Notes: generated from the sequence alone by a model not told the origin. A DNA stretch of 64,000 nucleotides from Arcobacter sp. LA11 (GCF_001895145.1 NZ_BDIR01000015.1:29313-93312); one strand, 5' to 3'; counted from the first letter of the stretch, positions 35,695 to 46,183 are shown. A program made the numbers and translations.

Positions 35695-37260
35695 CTACTT
35701 AGGAATAATTATCTCAAACCTAGCACCATGTTCACTATTTCTAACTCTTAGTTTTCCATTCATATTTTTATCTACAATAGTTTTGGACATATAAAGCCCT
35801 ATTCCTGTTCCATCACTATCTTTTTTTGTTGTAAAATATGGTTCAAAGATTTTATTTCTTGGTTTAACTTGAATTCCTCCACCATTATCTTCAACAAAAA
35901 TAGTTATATTATATTCATCTTCTTGGGTATAAACTTTTATCCATGGATTTTTAACCTCTTTTTCTATTAGAACATCTTTTGCATTTGTAATAATATTAAG
36001 CACTACTTGTTCAAATTCATTTATATAAGTATTTAAATAGATATTTGCATCTACACAGATAGTTATATTGATACTATTATTAGATAGAGCACTAGAGATA
36101 ATAGTCATAATAGAATCCATTGCAGATCTTAAATTAAACTTTTCTGCTTCTTTTTTAGGCATAAAGAAGTTTCTAAAATCATCAATAGTATGAGACATAT
36201 ACTCTAAAACTCTTTCTGCTTCTTTTGACTTTTGATTCATCATATCTTCATCAAGTTGTCCCATACTATATTTAAATTTTACAAACATAAAAATAGATGA
36301 CAATTCAGATAAAGGTTGTCGCCATTGGTGGGCAATATTTGATATCATTTCGCCTAAGGCTATAAACCTTGATTTTTGTACAAGAAGCTGTTCATGTTCT
36401 CTGTTTTTTTCAATCTCATCATCAACTCTTCGTTCAAGAGTTTCATTTAACTCTTTGAGTGCTGCTGATTTTGATTGAACTTTTCTTTGATAAGCTTTTA
36501 AAACCTCATCAATTTTTTGTGAGACTAATATTGAAATTACAATTGCCAAAGATAAAAATAGTAAAAACAGTAAAATATTTTGAACAACTTGTTTTTGAAC
36601 TCTTGTTTTTAAAAGTTCTCTATTTTTTGCAATCTCTTCTTCTATATCATCAACATAAACTCCAACTGCAATAACCCAATGCCATCTTGGAAAATATTTA
36701 AAATAAGAGAGTTTTTGTTTTATCTCTTCTGTATATACTTTTTTATAAGCATACCCAGTATAAGACTCCCCCTTTACTCGGATATCATCCATAAAGGCTT
36801 CACGAAATTTCTTTCCATTTATATCTTCATAGTGTGTAGAAATATATTTTCCAATCAAATCTGGTCTATTTGGATTTACTAATAATTTTGCAAAATTATC
36901 TCCACCATTTATATCTAAAATTTCATATACAAAAATATAGTTACTTTTATCTTTTTCAAAAGAGACATTGTTTAAAAGTCTAACGGTATCTTCTTTTACA
37001 GCTAGCTCATCTTCTCCACTTTTTGTAGCATTGTATTTAATGATATCAATAATAGTATCAATCTCTTTTTTTAAAGATATTTTTTGATTCTTATAATATT
37101 CTTGAACAAATTTTTCCATTTGTAAATCAAAATCTTCATAGGTATTTTTCACGTAAAAGTAAGAAATCATTAAAATCATCGAAGTCATGATAATAATGAA
37201 AACATAAATTATGATTTTTGATATGTTTTTCTCGGTAATAAATTTCAATTCAATTCCCAT
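35695..37260 (-). CDS. Cache-domain sensor histidine kinase
   Basis: About 521 residues from the ATG at 37260; in-frame ATGs at 37287 and 37326 are possible, but the latter would overlap the divergent regulator gene and none has a good ribosome site. Two membrane helices flank a periplasmic Cache-type sensor (NYIFVYEILDINGGDNFAKL, then WHWVIAVGVYVDDIE). A coiled linker follows, then the HisKA box SNIAHQWRQPLSELS and an HATPase domain (NIITNAKDVL, VEDNGGGI, GTGIGLYMSK). It should sense a small extracellular ligand and phosphorylate a partner, probably the adjacent divergent regulator. Confidence 0.85.
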   Translation of the reverse strand: MGIELKFITEKNISKIIIYVFIIIMTSMILMISYFYVKNTYEDFDLQMEKFVQEYYKNQKISLKKEIDTIIDIIKYNATKSGEDELAVKEDTVRLLNNVSFEKDKSNYIFVYEILDINGGDNFAKLLVNPNRPDLIGKYISTHYEDINGKKFREAFMDDIRVKGESYTGYAYKKVYTEEIKQKLSYFKYFPRWHWVIAVGVYVDDIEEEIAKNRELLKTRVQKQVVQNILLFLLFLSLAIVISILVSQKIDEVLKAYQRKVQSKSAALKELNETLERRVDDEIEKNREHEQLLVQKSRFIALGEMISNIAHQWRQPLSELSSIFMFVKFKYSMGQLDEDMMNQKSKEAERVLEYMSHTIDDFRNFFMPKKEAEKFNLRSAMDSIMTIISSALSNNSINITICVDANIYLNTYINEFEQVVLNIITNAKDVLIEKEVKNPWIKVYTQEDEYNITIFVEDNGGGIQVKPRNKIFEPYFTTKKDSDGTGIGLYMSKTIVDKNMNGKLRVRNSEHGARFEIIIPK

Positions 37261-37309
37261 ATAAAGATATTTTTGATATGATACCATATCTTTAATAATA
37301 AGGTTTTTT

Positions 37310-37993
37310 ATGGATAAAGCTCTCATATCACAACTTAGTAATTTTACACTTCTTTACATAGAAGATGAAGAAGGAATAAGAAATAATATTAACGAAATAC
37401 TAAAACATCTATTTAAAGAAATCTATGTAGCAAAAAATGCCCGTGATGGATTTAATCTATATGAAACTAAAAAACCAGACTTAATAATTACTGATATAAG
37501 AATGCCAAATGAGTCAGGTATAGAGCTAGTAAAAAGAATAAGAAAAACAGATAGTAAAGTTAGAGTTATCATAACTTCTGCACACACTGATTTAGATTAT
37601 ATGTTAGAAGCTACAGAACTACATTTAGTTAAATATATTGTAAAACCAATAACTGAAGTAAAACTAACGGAAGCACTAGAAGCTTTTATCAAAAGTTATG
37701 ATACAGCAAGAGTTTATAATATGATAGAAGGTTGGTTATTTGATGAAAGTAAATCTCTTATTCAAGGGCCACAAGAAGAGTTTAAATTGACAAAAAAAGA
37801 GAATCAATTTTTAAAACTACTTATTCAAAAAAATAGAATCATTACTTATGAAGAAATGGAAAACATTATATGGAATGATGATAATATCATGACACCAAAT
37901 GCAATGAGACTATTTATTAAAAACTTCAGAAAAAAACTTCCAGATAATGCACTTAGAAATGTTCAAGGTACTGGTTATAGATTAGTACTTTGA
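37310..37993 (+). CDS. Response regulator with winged-helix output domain
   Basis: The 227-residue protein has a receiver domain with acidic pocket IEDEE (18-20), phosphorylation site Asp62 in IITDIRMP, Thr89/Ser90 and Lys112 in IVKPI. A C-terminal OmpR/PhoB-like winged helix (about 145-227) ends NVQGTGYRLVL. It is a DNA-binding partner for the divergent Cache kinase. Start codons of the two genes lie within 50 bp, and the 3' end overlaps the convergent EI24 gene by 19 bp. Confidence 0.9.
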   Translation: MDKALISQLSNFTLLYIEDEEGIRNNINEILKHLFKEIYVAKNARDGFNLYETKKPDLIITDIRMPNESGIELVKRIRKTDSKVRVIITSAHTDLDYMLEATELHLVKYIVKPITEVKLTEALEAFIKSYDTARVYNMIEGWLFDESKSLIQGPQEEFKLTKKENQFLKLLIQKNRIITYEEMENIIWNDDNIMTPNAMRLFIKNFRKKLPDNALRNVQGTGYRLVL

Positions 37994-38820
37994 TTATCTT
38001 CGATTTGTTTTATTTCAGTTTTAATATCACTTACATCCAACTCTATACCTCTTAATTTTTGAAGCTCTTGAAAATAGCTATGTCCTAAATATATGATATA
38101 AAATACTGCAGAAAATAACATAATAGAAGGAATCATCGATAAAAAATATAAAAGCAAAGTTCTAAGTCTAAAAGCACCAGCTTTTTTCCCATGAATTACT
38201 TGATATTCATCTTCTGTTAATATAGTTGAAGCTACATCAAATGTAAGAAGCTTATGAAAAAAGTAATATATTGGTAAGTTTATTGCAACTAAATTTACAA
38301 TTGGAATAAAATAAAGCGGTATAAATAGTATAAAAAGTAAAAACATTATAATAATACTCTTTAAAGCTACCCACAATGGACTTAATAGTGTCCCGAAACC
38401 ATTTATTTGCAAGTGAGAATAATGGCGTTTATGTAATACTTTCAAAATCATAGGAGTTAAAAATCCTATAATCAAAATTGTTAAAAATACAGAAAACATC
38501 ATCACAAAGATAGTCCCTACTGTATAAACTAAAAATCCAACAAGCCATGAAGTAATAGAATATTTAAATAAAAATGCAATTATATACATAGTCCATACGA
38601 TATAAAAAGGTGCATTAGGGTCAATAGTGGCTTCTTGTCCATTTTGACTCTGTTCTATAAATAACTGTAAAGCTTCAAAGCCATAACCAGCTGCACTATA
38701 AAATAGTAGTAACATGATAATCATCGTAAATACAAGTGGTAAAATTGCAATCTTTAACATAGGTTTTGTAAAAAAATCTTTTACACTCAAGCCTATTACT
38801 TGACCTTCTAACATATTCAT
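37975..38820 (-). CDS. EI24/CysZ-like membrane protein
   Basis: The 281-residue protein has about six membrane segments and the EI24 family outline, with KDFFTKPMLKIAILPLVFT at the start and the FLTPMILKVLHKRHY loop in the middle. Family members include CysZ sulfate permease and the eukaryotic EI24 protein. No sulfur-metabolism gene is nearby, so sulfate transport should not be assumed. A 30-residue charged helix ends the protein. Confidence 0.75.
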   Translation of the reverse strand: MNMLEGQVIGLSVKDFFTKPMLKIAILPLVFTMIIMLLLFYSAAGYGFEALQLFIEQSQNGQEATIDPNAPFYIVWTMYIIAFLFKYSITSWLVGFLVYTVGTIFVMMFSVFLTILIIGFLTPMILKVLHKRHYSHLQINGFGTLLSPLWVALKSIIIMFLLFILFIPLYFIPIVNLVAINLPIYYFFHKLLTFDVASTILTEDEYQVIHGKKAGAFRLRTLLLYFLSMIPSIMLFSAVFYIIYLGHSYFQELQKLRGIELDVSDIKTEIKQIEDNQSTNL

Positions 38821-38869
38821 CCTTTTAAATATCTCATTTCAAAATAAGAAAAAAAATTATATCTAAAAA

Positions 38870-39745
38870 CTACTTATCAAACCTAGTTCGATATTCACAT
38901 TTTTGACAAAATTCTTCTACTAAAATATTATTTTTAAAACCATTTTGAATAGCTTTAACTCTAGGAGACTTTAATATATCCTCTAATCGTGTATTATTTG
39001 TATTACCTAAATCAACAACTGCATCCTTATCTAAACAACAAGGTACTACTTTTCCAGAACTAAGTATTCCAAAGTGAGAATCAAGTCCATAACAAGTACC
39101 TTTTTTAGATACTAACTCATTATCTAAACTTGGCCAGTTAAAATACTCATCAAAGTTAAAAAATATCATCCTTGCAATTCGAATATTCTTAGGTCTATTT
39201 TTATAAACATTTTCTATATCAATAGAAGAACCAAGTCTTTCATTTACTCTTTTAAACACTTCTTGATTAAATTTTTTTGCACTTTCATTTTCATCTAAAT
39301 TCCATATTCTCAAATTTATAAAAAAATGTTGCTCTTTTAAAATTGCATACTCACAAAAATCTAAAATAGGATTAAGGTATTCATCTAAACTTTTTTTATG
39401 AGAGTTTGCATTATATGAATTGATTGAAAAATTTATTTGCCTAATTATCTTATTCATTAAAGTATCAAAATGTTTTCTTAATAGATTATTTGCAGTTGTT
39501 GTAATATTAATTTTCAAGCCGTGTTTTAAACTAATATTTAAATAATCATCTAAATTTGATAAAACTAAAGGGTCTCCTACAATATGATAGGCAAGCTCAT
39601 TAGTAACTTCTTTTAACTCTTCATTTAACTTATCAAACTGTTCCAAACTCATAGTTTCATTTGGAACAATCTTTGGAGGGCAGAAACTACACTTTAAATT
39701 ACAAATATTAGTGATTTCTACATGAACTTTCTTAAATTTTTTTAT
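38870..39745 (-). CDS. Radical SAM / SPASM-like protein lacking a normal start codon
   Basis: The 4Fe-4S motif CNLKCSFC (codons 39703-39680) lies upstream of the first ATG in this frame (39652), so the functional protein must begin earlier. Between an in-frame TAG at 39757-39755 and the motif there is no ATG, GTG or TTG. An ATA at 39745 stands seven bases after AGGA, where an ATG would give MKKFKKVHVEITNICNLKC, a normal radical SAM N-terminus. The C-terminal end has a SPASM-like set (CYGL, VVPCCLDKD, FCQKCEYR). Either the gene starts at ATA, or it has lost its start codon, or the base is an error. The substrate is unknown. Confidence 0.7.
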   Translation of the reverse strand: MKKFKKVHVEITNICNLKCSFCPPKIVPNETMSLEQFDKLNEELKEVTNELAYHIVGDPLVLSNLDDYLNISLKHGLKINITTTANNLLRKHFDTLMNKIIRQINFSINSYNANSHKKSLDEYLNPILDFCEYAILKEQHFFINLRIWNLDENESAKKFNQEVFKRVNERLGSSIDIENVYKNRPKNIRIARMIFFNFDEYFNWPSLDNELVSKKGTCYGLDSHFGILSSGKVVPCCLDKDAVVDLGNTNNTRLEDILKSPRVKAIQNGFKNNILVEEFCQKCEYRTRFDK

Positions 39746-39754
39746 ATGAATTTC

Positions 39755-40291
39755 CTATTTTAAAAGATAAGGTAAATCACGTTTTAAAGACTCTACTAAA
39801 TCATCATTTAAGAAGAATTTTGCAAAATCAAAATCTTTATTTTTATAAGCATATGCACATACATATCTATTTCTTTTTATTAATTCTATTGTTTCTTCTA
39901 AAATTACCTGTAAATCTTTATTATCCATATAGTATTCATACATTACTTTTAAAGGTTCTTCATAACTACTATCTTTGAAAAAAACAACATTATCTTCTAA
40001 TAACTCAATAACATTTTCTTCATTTGTTCTGATATTCAAAAATGCAACTTTAATATCTTCCATTCTCATATCAAATTTATATCCAAGAACTAGTAACTCT
40101 TTTAAATTTTCTATACTATTTTGTTGAAAATAATATTGTAAAAGAAGCATCAAATAATGCTCTTTTAGGTCATCTTCATAATCTTCAATATATTCTAATA
40201 CATAATCTAAATCTTCTATTTTCTTTTCGTTTAAAAATTTTTTATGAATTATACCAATCTCTGCAATTATTTCATGTAATCTATCACTCAT
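39755..40291 (-). CDS. Acidic helical protein of unknown function
   Basis: This 178-residue protein matches nothing I recognise. It is almost entirely helical, rich in Glu, Asp and Leu, and lacks a signal peptide or membrane segment. Repeated Tyr/Leu pairs suggest a TPR-like or HEAT-like solenoid. It lies 10 bp after the PAS kinase gene and its TAG stop overlaps the ribosome site of the radical SAM gene, so the three may be one operon. Confidence 0.55.
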   Translation of the reverse strand: MSDRLHEIIAEIGIIHKKFLNEKKIEDLDYVLEYIEDYEDDLKEHYLMLLLQYYFQQNSIENLKELLVLGYKFDMRMEDIKVAFLNIRTNEENVIELLEDNVVFFKDSSYEEPLKVMYEYYMDNKDLQVILEETIELIKRNRYVCAYAYKNKDFDFAKFFLNDDLVESLKRDLPYLLK

Positions 40292-40301
40292 TATTTTCCT
40301 T

Positions 40302-41870
40302 TTATATTGGTAATTTTATATTAAATGAAGCACCTTTATATTGCTTACCATTATACTCGATATCTTCATTTTCTACAGATATACTACCTGACATATGTTT
40401 TATTATATTTTCAGACATAAATAATCCTATTCCTGTACCTTGATAACTATGTTTAGTAGTAAAATATGGTTCAAATATTCTATCCATTATATACTTATCA
40501 ATTCCCCCTCCATTATCTTTTATATTTATTACAATAGAGTTTCCATTTTTCATTGTTTTAATAAAAATACACTTTCTATAATCTTTTTTGATCAATTCAT
40601 CTTTTGAATTACTAATTAAGTTTAACAACACTTGCAATAATTCATTTTCATAAGTATATAATTCAAGATCTTCTATCTCAAGAATATAATCAATAATTTC
40701 ACCACTATATCTTGCCTTAGATAATTTAATAGAAGTATTAATTAACTGCTCTAAATTAAAATGATTTTTTTGTTTATTAGGTTTAAAAAAATTTCTAAAA
40801 TCATCAATTGTTTTTGATAAATATTGCACATTATCATTTATATCATTTAAACCTGCATTTATAAAATCTTTTGTAAGCATATTCTGTTCGTTTTGAAGTA
40901 TCATACCTGTTGAAAGTACAGATACAGCAGATAATGGCTGTCGCCATTGATGAGCTATATTTTCTAACATCTCACCCATTGCAGCCATTTTGGATTGTCG
41001 CTTCATTATATTTTCATATTCTATTAATTCTTGTTTAGCTTTTGATATCTCTTTTTGTAATGTTTTATTATAATCAGTTAGCTTCTTATTTAACTCTTCT
41101 TTTTTTGTCTCAATATCCAATCTTTCACTTATATCTCTAGATATTGCAGTAACAAAATTTTCTCCATGATAGCTTTTTAAATGTAAAGATGTTTCAACAG
41201 GAATTTTTTTCCCATCCTTTGTATTAAATATACCAAAAGTAGTTAAATTATTCGATTCTTGTATTTTTTTAAATATCTCAGGTAGCTCAAGATTACCCAT
41301 TTTTTCAAAAGGTTCTCTAAAATCTGAGACCTTCATTTTTTTTAGTTCACTTAGAGAATATCCTAAATTTTTACATGCTGTTTTATTTGCAAACTCTACT
41401 AACTCTGTTTCATGTTCTATTAAAAAAATCATATCCTCTGAAGAGTTTATCAATTCAAAATAAAACTTTATATCTTCAGTTCTTTTTAGTCTATTAGTAA
41501 TATCTTTTGCATAAGAGATTAAAACCTCTTCTTTATCAATATTTACTACTTTTGACACTACTTCAACAGGAAACTTTTCTCCATTTTTTCTTTTATGATG
41601 TGTTTCTAATATATTTAATAAAGGATCGTTATTATTAAGCGCAAAAGATTCTACAGCTTCTAAATATTTCTCTTTGGTATTGACATTATAATCCACATCC
41701 CAAACATACAACTCTTGAAGCTCTTCAAGAGTATATCCTAACCCATCAAGAGCATTATTATTTGCATATAACAGTTTTCCTTCTTTACTTAGCCAATAAA
41801 TAGCTTGATTTGAGAAAGAAAAGGATGCTTGTAAAACTTGTTCAAAAACGTCTTTGTTAAATTCTGTCAT
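40302..41870 (-). CDS. PAS-domain sensor histidine kinase (cytoplasmic)
   Basis: About 522 residues from the ATG at 41870; longer readings run into the antisense of tRNA-Gly and are not credible. No membrane helix is seen. Two PAS domains (about 10-130 and 140-255) precede a coiled coil, the HisKA box ENIAHQWRQPLSAVS and an HATPase domain (NLISNSKDEL, NIKDNGGGI, GTGIGLFMSE). It should be a soluble sensor of redox, light or a ligand. No response regulator is adjacent in the same run, so its partner is unknown. Confidence 0.85.
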   Translation of the reverse strand: MTEFNKDVFEQVLQASFSFSNQAIYWLSKEGKLLYANNNALDGLGYTLEELQELYVWDVDYNVNTKEKYLEAVESFALNNNDPLLNILETHHKRKNGEKFPVEVVSKVVNIDKEEVLISYAKDITNRLKRTEDIKFYFELINSSEDMIFLIEHETELVEFANKTACKNLGYSLSELKKMKVSDFREPFEKMGNLELPEIFKKIQESNNLTTFGIFNTKDGKKIPVETSLHLKSYHGENFVTAISRDISERLDIETKKEELNKKLTDYNKTLQKEISKAKQELIEYENIMKRQSKMAAMGEMLENIAHQWRQPLSAVSVLSTGMILQNEQNMLTKDFINAGLNDINDNVQYLSKTIDDFRNFFKPNKQKNHFNLEQLINTSIKLSKARYSGEIIDYILEIEDLELYTYENELLQVLLNLISNSKDELIKKDYRKCIFIKTMKNGNSIVINIKDNGGGIDKYIMDRIFEPYFTTKHSYQGTGIGLFMSENIIKHMSGSISVENEDIEYNGKQYKGASFNIKLPI

Positions 41871-41937
41871 ATAATTAATTTTCTTTAGATAAATTTTGTA
41901 CATTTTATTAAAGTTTATATTAATTGCAGTTAAAAAG

Positions 41938-42014
<77 letters not shown>

Positions 42015-42083
42015 ATATAGAGAATCATTATATCAAACAAGAATTTAAATTTCACTATAATATAAAAAACAAAAAGGTATCAA

Positions 42084-42500
42084 ATGATAAAAACGCCACA
42101 TCTTAGTACAGATGGTATTATAAAACTATATGATGATAATGATTTTTTTAAAGGAATAGTACTAATTGAACGACTCAATGAACCGTATGGTCTGGCACTT
42201 CCAGGAGGGTTTGTTGATATAGGCGAATCAGTTGAAGATGCCCTAGTAAGAGAAATGAAAGAAGAAACATCACTTGATGTTAAAATCTTAGCACTACAAA
42301 ATATCTACTCTAATCCAAATAGAGACCCAAGATTTCATACAGCATCTGCTGTATATCTATGTGAAGCAAAAGGAAAACCAAAAGCCCAAGATGATGCAAA
42401 AGAAGTTTTTGTATATCCAATAAAAGAAATACCTTTAGAAAAACTAGTATTTGACCATAAGAAAATAGTTGAAGATTTTGTTAAAAGTTTAAAGTGGTAG
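42084..42500 (+). CDS. Nudix hydrolase
   Basis: The 138-residue protein has a complete Nudix box: G42-x5-E48-x7-R56-E57-x2-E60-E61, within GGFVDIGESVEDALVREMKE. It resembles the ADP-ribose pyrophosphatase/NadM-associated group in size and in the ALPGGFVD opening. The substrate cannot be fixed by sequence. It is the only plus-strand gene in the stretch and is bracketed by two identical tRNA-Gly genes. Confidence 0.88.
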   Translation: MIKTPHLSTDGIIKLYDDNDFFKGIVLIERLNEPYGLALPGGFVDIGESVEDALVREMKEETSLDVKILALQNIYSNPNRDPRFHTASAVYLCEAKGKPKAQDDAKEVFVYPIKEIPLEKLVFDHKKIVEDFVKSLKW

Positions 42501-42535
42501 TTTAAAAATAATATAATAAACTATATAAATAAATC

Positions 42536-42784
42536 CTATTTTCTATATGGTAAGATAATTGGTTTATAACTAAATATTTTATCTAAAAACTTTTCCATAT
42601 TTAAACTTCCATCAGAATTATGATATTTCCCCTTTGCCCAATAAATATAATCACTCCAATAAAGGTCTGGTGATAATTTATCAATTTCTAAAAATATTTC
42701 ACTTTCTCTTTCTTCTGTTGCTTCATATGTTAATAATTCATTAACAAGTTCAATAATTTTTTTTCTTTTTTCTTTTTCTGTCAT
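42536..42784 (-). CDS. Small acidic protein, possibly immunity-like
   Basis: The 82-residue protein is acidic and helical at first (KIIELVNELLTYEATEERES), then has the aromatic segment DLYWSDYIYWAKG and ends FSYKPIILPYRK. The plan of two helices, a DYIYW-type turn and a SYKPI tail recalls small bacteriocin-immunity-like proteins, but this is from memory of the pattern and not verified. No toxin gene is adjacent. It lies between tRNA-Gly copies 1 and 2. Confidence 0.5.
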   Translation of the reverse strand: MTEKEKRKKIIELVNELLTYEATEERESEIFLEIDKLSPDLYWSDYIYWAKGKYHNSDGSLNMEKFLDKIFSYKPIILPYRK

Positions 42785-42975
42785 TATATATTCCTTTTAT
42801 CTATTTGCATTTTTAGTATCACTAGTTTTTTTGATATGATTATTTATAGCTCATATAATTATATTATTTATGTAATAAATATTTCTTATTATTTTTAATA
42901 TTCAAAATTATTTGTTCTAAAATATAATTAGGGGGATTGGATAATTGTCAAAAGATTAAAAAAAGGATTATAAAA

Positions 42976-43101
<126 letters not shown>

Positions 43102-43137
43102 ATAATAAAGAAGTCTTACCAATTCATCTTTACTATA

Positions 43138-43214
<77 letters not shown>

Positions 43215-43221
43215 ATAAAAG

Positions 43222-43298
43222 TGGTGGGTCTAGAAGGACTCGAACCTTCGACCACTCGGTTATGAGCCGAGTGCTCTAACCAGCTGAGCTATAGACCC
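43222..43298 (-). tRNA. tRNA with CAT anticodon (elongator Met or Ile2)
   Basis: A 77-nt cloverleaf with acceptor GGGTCTA/TAGACCC, anticodon loop CTCATAA and encoded CCA. The paired first base excludes the initiator. Elongator tRNA-Met and lysidine-modified tRNA-Ile2 cannot be separated safely by eye. Confidence 0.93.
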
Positions 43299-43331
43299 TG
43301 GTTAAAGCCTAATTCAAACTTATTGTTTAAG

Positions 43332-43422
43332 TGGCGGACAAGGAGGGATTCGAACCCTCGGTACCGTTACCAGTACGCATCCTTAGCAGGGATGTGGTTT
43401 CAGCCAACTCACCCACTTGTCC
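43332..43422 (-). tRNA. tRNA-Ser(GCT)
   Basis: A 91-nt class II tRNA with acceptor GGACAAG/CTTGTCC, anticodon loop CTGCTAA (anticodon GCT, reading AGC/AGT), a long variable arm around GTACTGGTAACGGTAC, and encoded CCA. It is the first gene of the minus-strand tRNA cluster. Confidence 0.96.
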
Positions 43423-43588
43423 TCTTGAATTAGGGTTGTAATTGTACTTATTTTGTTCTTAAGAATCTCTTAACTTAAAGATGATTTTTAAAATAAAAAA
43501 ATATATACAAATATTATATAAAAGCCCTATTTCTCGGGTTATCATAAATTAATAAAAAAAGATGTAAAATTTTATTAAAGGTTTAGTT

Positions 43589-45091
43589 ATGAATAGAAAA
43601 TTCAAAAAAATAGCTCCTTTACTAATTATTACCCTTTTAGGGATATTCTCCATTGGCTCTTACTCCATATACAAGAATGAAATAGGCCAAATAAAAACTA
43701 ACATAAACTATCAACTGATAAATAAATCTCTAAATATCAAAGAATATTTTCAAACATCTGAAGCTCTTATTTATTCATTAAAATACACAATTGAAGATAA
43801 ACTAAATATTGAAGCTTTTGAAAGTATTAAGCATCCTGCTTTTGAAGCAATAAAATATGACGAAAAAAAGAACCTTTATAGTGTTATAAATTTTTATGGA
43901 ATAAACTCTATAGATCTTAGTTCAGTCATCGGCATTGGTAAACCTGAAGAATTAAATACAGAAACAATACATGAAATAAATTCAGCATTACACTTAAAGT
44001 CAATTTTTAACGCCTCAATGGAAATAATACCAGATTTAAAATGGGTTTACTATACTTCCAAAAATAACTTTATATATATGTCTCCAAACTATTATTTCAA
44101 AGATGATAGAAATTTAAAAGAACAATATAACAATGCTTTTTGGAAAGAAGCTATTCCTAAAAATAACCCTGATGGAGATTTGATTATTACTGATTTGTAT
44201 AAAGATGGTGCAGGGAAAGGCTTAATGACAACACTGTCAATGCCTATTCAAAAAAATGACTCTTTTCAAGGTGTAGTATCAATTGATATAGGACTAAATA
44301 CCCTTACACATCTTCTTCCAGAAGACATTTTAATTGGTGAGACATATTTAATTGATGAAAAAAACCAAATAATTGCAAGTAATAATGATTTTAATTTAGG
44401 AGATAAAATATCCAATAAAAATAGTATTTTTATTCCTATTGTAGAAAATGAAATTAACCTTGTACACAACATACAAAACTTTGAAATAAGAAAAGAAGCA
44501 TTCTTTAATGGCATTGGAAAAATAACTATACTTTTCTTATTACTTCTAATTACATTTATTGCTCTATATTTAAAAGCTTTACTTACAAAAGTACAATACT
44601 TTGCAAACACAGATTCATTAACAAAATTACAAAATCGTAGATCAATGCAAAGAGAAATAACATCTTTAGTAAACATTAGTAAAAGATATAAACATGAACT
44701 TTCATTTTTACTAATTGATATTGATTATTTTAAGAGAATAAATGATAAATATGGTCATCAAACTGGAGATAAAGTTCTTATAGAAATAGCAAAGCTTTTT
44801 AAAAGAAATACAAGAAAATGTGATGTAGTTGCTAGATATGGAGGAGAAGAGTTTTTAATTGCCTTATCTAATACAAATCTAGAAAATGCCTATACTCTTG
44901 CAGAAAGAATAAGATTATATGCACAAAAAATAGAAATAGATAACTACAATATAAACTTCACAATAAGCATAGGATGTACAAAACTAAAAGAAGATGATAA
45001 CTTTTTTTCTATTTTAAAAAGAGTTGATAAATTACTTTATAAAGCAAAAGAAAAAGGAAGAAACTATACAGAAAAAGAAGAAGAGAATTAA
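43589..45091 (+). CDS. Diguanylate cyclase with periplasmic sensor domain
   Basis: The 500-residue protein has membrane helices near residues 8-26 and about 310-330. A Cache-like extracellular domain lies between them ([18 protein letters not shown], then [17 protein letters not shown]). The C-terminal GGDEF domain has the active site GGEEF at about residues 418-422 and an RxxD inhibitory site (RKCD) five residues upstream. It should make cyclic di-GMP with product inhibition. It converges on pyrF with a 4-bp overlap. Confidence 0.92.
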   Translation: MNRKFKKIAPLLIITLLGIFSIGSYSIYKNEIGQIKTNINYQLINKSLNIKEYFQTSEALIYSLKYTIEDKLNIEAFESIKHPAFEAIKYDEKKNLYSVINFYGINSIDLSSVIGIGKPEELNTETIHEINSALHLKSIFNASMEIIPDLKWVYYTSKNNFIYMSPNYYFKDDRNLKEQYNNAFWKEAIPKNNPDGDLIITDLYKDGAGKGLMTTLSMPIQKNDSFQGVVSIDIGLNTLTHLLPEDILIGETYLIDEKNQIIASNNDFNLGDKISNKNSIFIPIVENEINLVHNIQNFEIRKEAFFNGIGKITILFLLLLITFIALYLKALLTKVQYFANTDSLTKLQNRRSMQREITSLVNISKRYKHELSFLLIDIDYFKRINDKYGHQTGDKVLIEIAKLFKRNTRKCDVVARYGGEEFLIALSNTNLENAYTLAERIRLYAQKIEIDNYNINFTISIGCTKLKEDDNFFSILKRVDKLLYKAKEKGRNYTEKEEEN

Positions 45092-45783
45092 ATATTCTCT
45101 AAAATCTTCTTTACAACTTCTTTTGGGTTTTCTGCTTTGTATATTGGTCGGCCTACAACTATAAAATCAACTAAATTTTCTTTTGAGAAAGAAATATCTG
45201 CAACTCTTTTTTGATCACCTGAATCTTCACCAAAAGGTCTTATTCCTGGACATAGAGTTATAAATTCATTTGATGTATTTTTTTTAATATCTAAACTCTC
45301 AAAAGCAGAACAGACTACACCATCTACACCCGAATTATATGTGTCAACTGCCATCTTTGTAGCTTTTGTTTCAATATTTTCATTGTAAATATCTTTAAAC
45401 TCATCATTATCAAATGACGTTAAAGCAGTTACAGCTATAACTATTGGTTTATTTGGAATATCTTTTATTCTATCCATAACAGTTCTCATTGCTCTACTAC
45501 CTGCACTTGCATGAACATTACACATATCTACAAGTCCAAATTTTGCAATTTCTTCAGCAGCATCTGCCATAGTATTTGGAATATCATAAAGTTTTAAATC
45601 TAAAAATATTTTAAAATTTGGATTTATAGCTTTTAAGTCTTCTAAAAAAGCTTTTCCATCTCTAATATAAGATCTAAAACCTACTTTTAACCATACATCA
45701 AAATCTTTTATTTCTTCTACTAAAGCAAGATTTTCTTTTGCACTAGGTAAATCTAAAGATACACAAAGTTTCATACTATTCAT
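45088..45783 (-). CDS. pyrF: Orotidine 5'-phosphate decarboxylase
   Basis: The 231-residue TIM-barrel protein has the catalytic [11 protein letters not shown] segment (Asp-x-Lys-x2-Asp) at about residues 62-72, an ALTSFD loop, and the phosphate-binding [10 protein letters not shown] and VVGRPIY motifs. It performs the last step of UMP synthesis. It begins 3 bp after nusB ends in a ribH-nusB-pyrF run. Confidence 0.96.
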   Translation of the reverse strand: MNSMKLCVSLDLPSAKENLALVEEIKDFDVWLKVGFRSYIRDGKAFLEDLKAINPNFKIFLDLKLYDIPNTMADAAEEIAKFGLVDMCNVHASAGSRAMRTVMDRIKDIPNKPIVIAVTALTSFDNDEFKDIYNENIETKATKMAVDTYNSGVDGVVCSAFESLDIKKNTSNEFITLCPGIRPFGEDSGDQKRVADISFSKENLVDFIVVGRPIYKAENPKEVVKKILENI

Positions 45784-45786
45784 TTA

Positions 45787-46182
45787 TTAAGCCTTGTTAA
45801 CTTTGTCTAATAAACCATTTATAAATTTTGGAGCACCATCAGATGCAAGTCTTTTTGATAATTCAATAGCTTCATTAATAATAATTGGTTTATCTAAATC
45901 TTTAAATAAAATCTCATAAATCGCAAGTCTTAAAATTGATTTTTCAACACTTCCAATATCTTTGATTCCACCTTGATTTAAATGGCTAATAAGCTCTTCA
46001 TCAATTTTTTCAATATTTTCTACTACACCATTAAATAAATCTAAAGCAAATTCTTTTTGTTTATTTCTGATTTTTTTATCTTCTAAGATCTCATCAACAA
46101 ACTTTACAATACCTTCATTACCTAAATCATAAGCATACAACAGACCTATTACTGATTCTCTAGCTTGTGTTCTAGTTGCCAA
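45787..46182 (-). CDS. nusB: Transcription antitermination factor NusB
   Basis: The 131-residue all-helical protein starts ATRTQARESVIGLLYAYDLG and contains SVEKSILRLAIYEILF and IIINEAIELSKRL, the standard NusB signature helices. It binds boxA RNA with S10 in rRNA antitermination. It follows ribH by 1 bp, a common arrangement. Confidence 0.96.
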   Translation of the reverse strand: MATRTQARESVIGLLYAYDLGNEGIVKFVDEILEDKKIRNKQKEFALDLFNGVVENIEKIDEELISHLNQGGIKDIGSVEKSILRLAIYEILFKDLDKPIIINEAIELSKRLASDGAPKFINGLLDKVNKA

Positions 46183-46183
46183 T

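Noticed and set aside
37310..37326. Sensor kinase start at 37326, overlapping the regulator gene
   Set aside because: The first 22 residues would be read from the antisense of the regulator start and promoter; a start at 37260 or 37287 is more likely.
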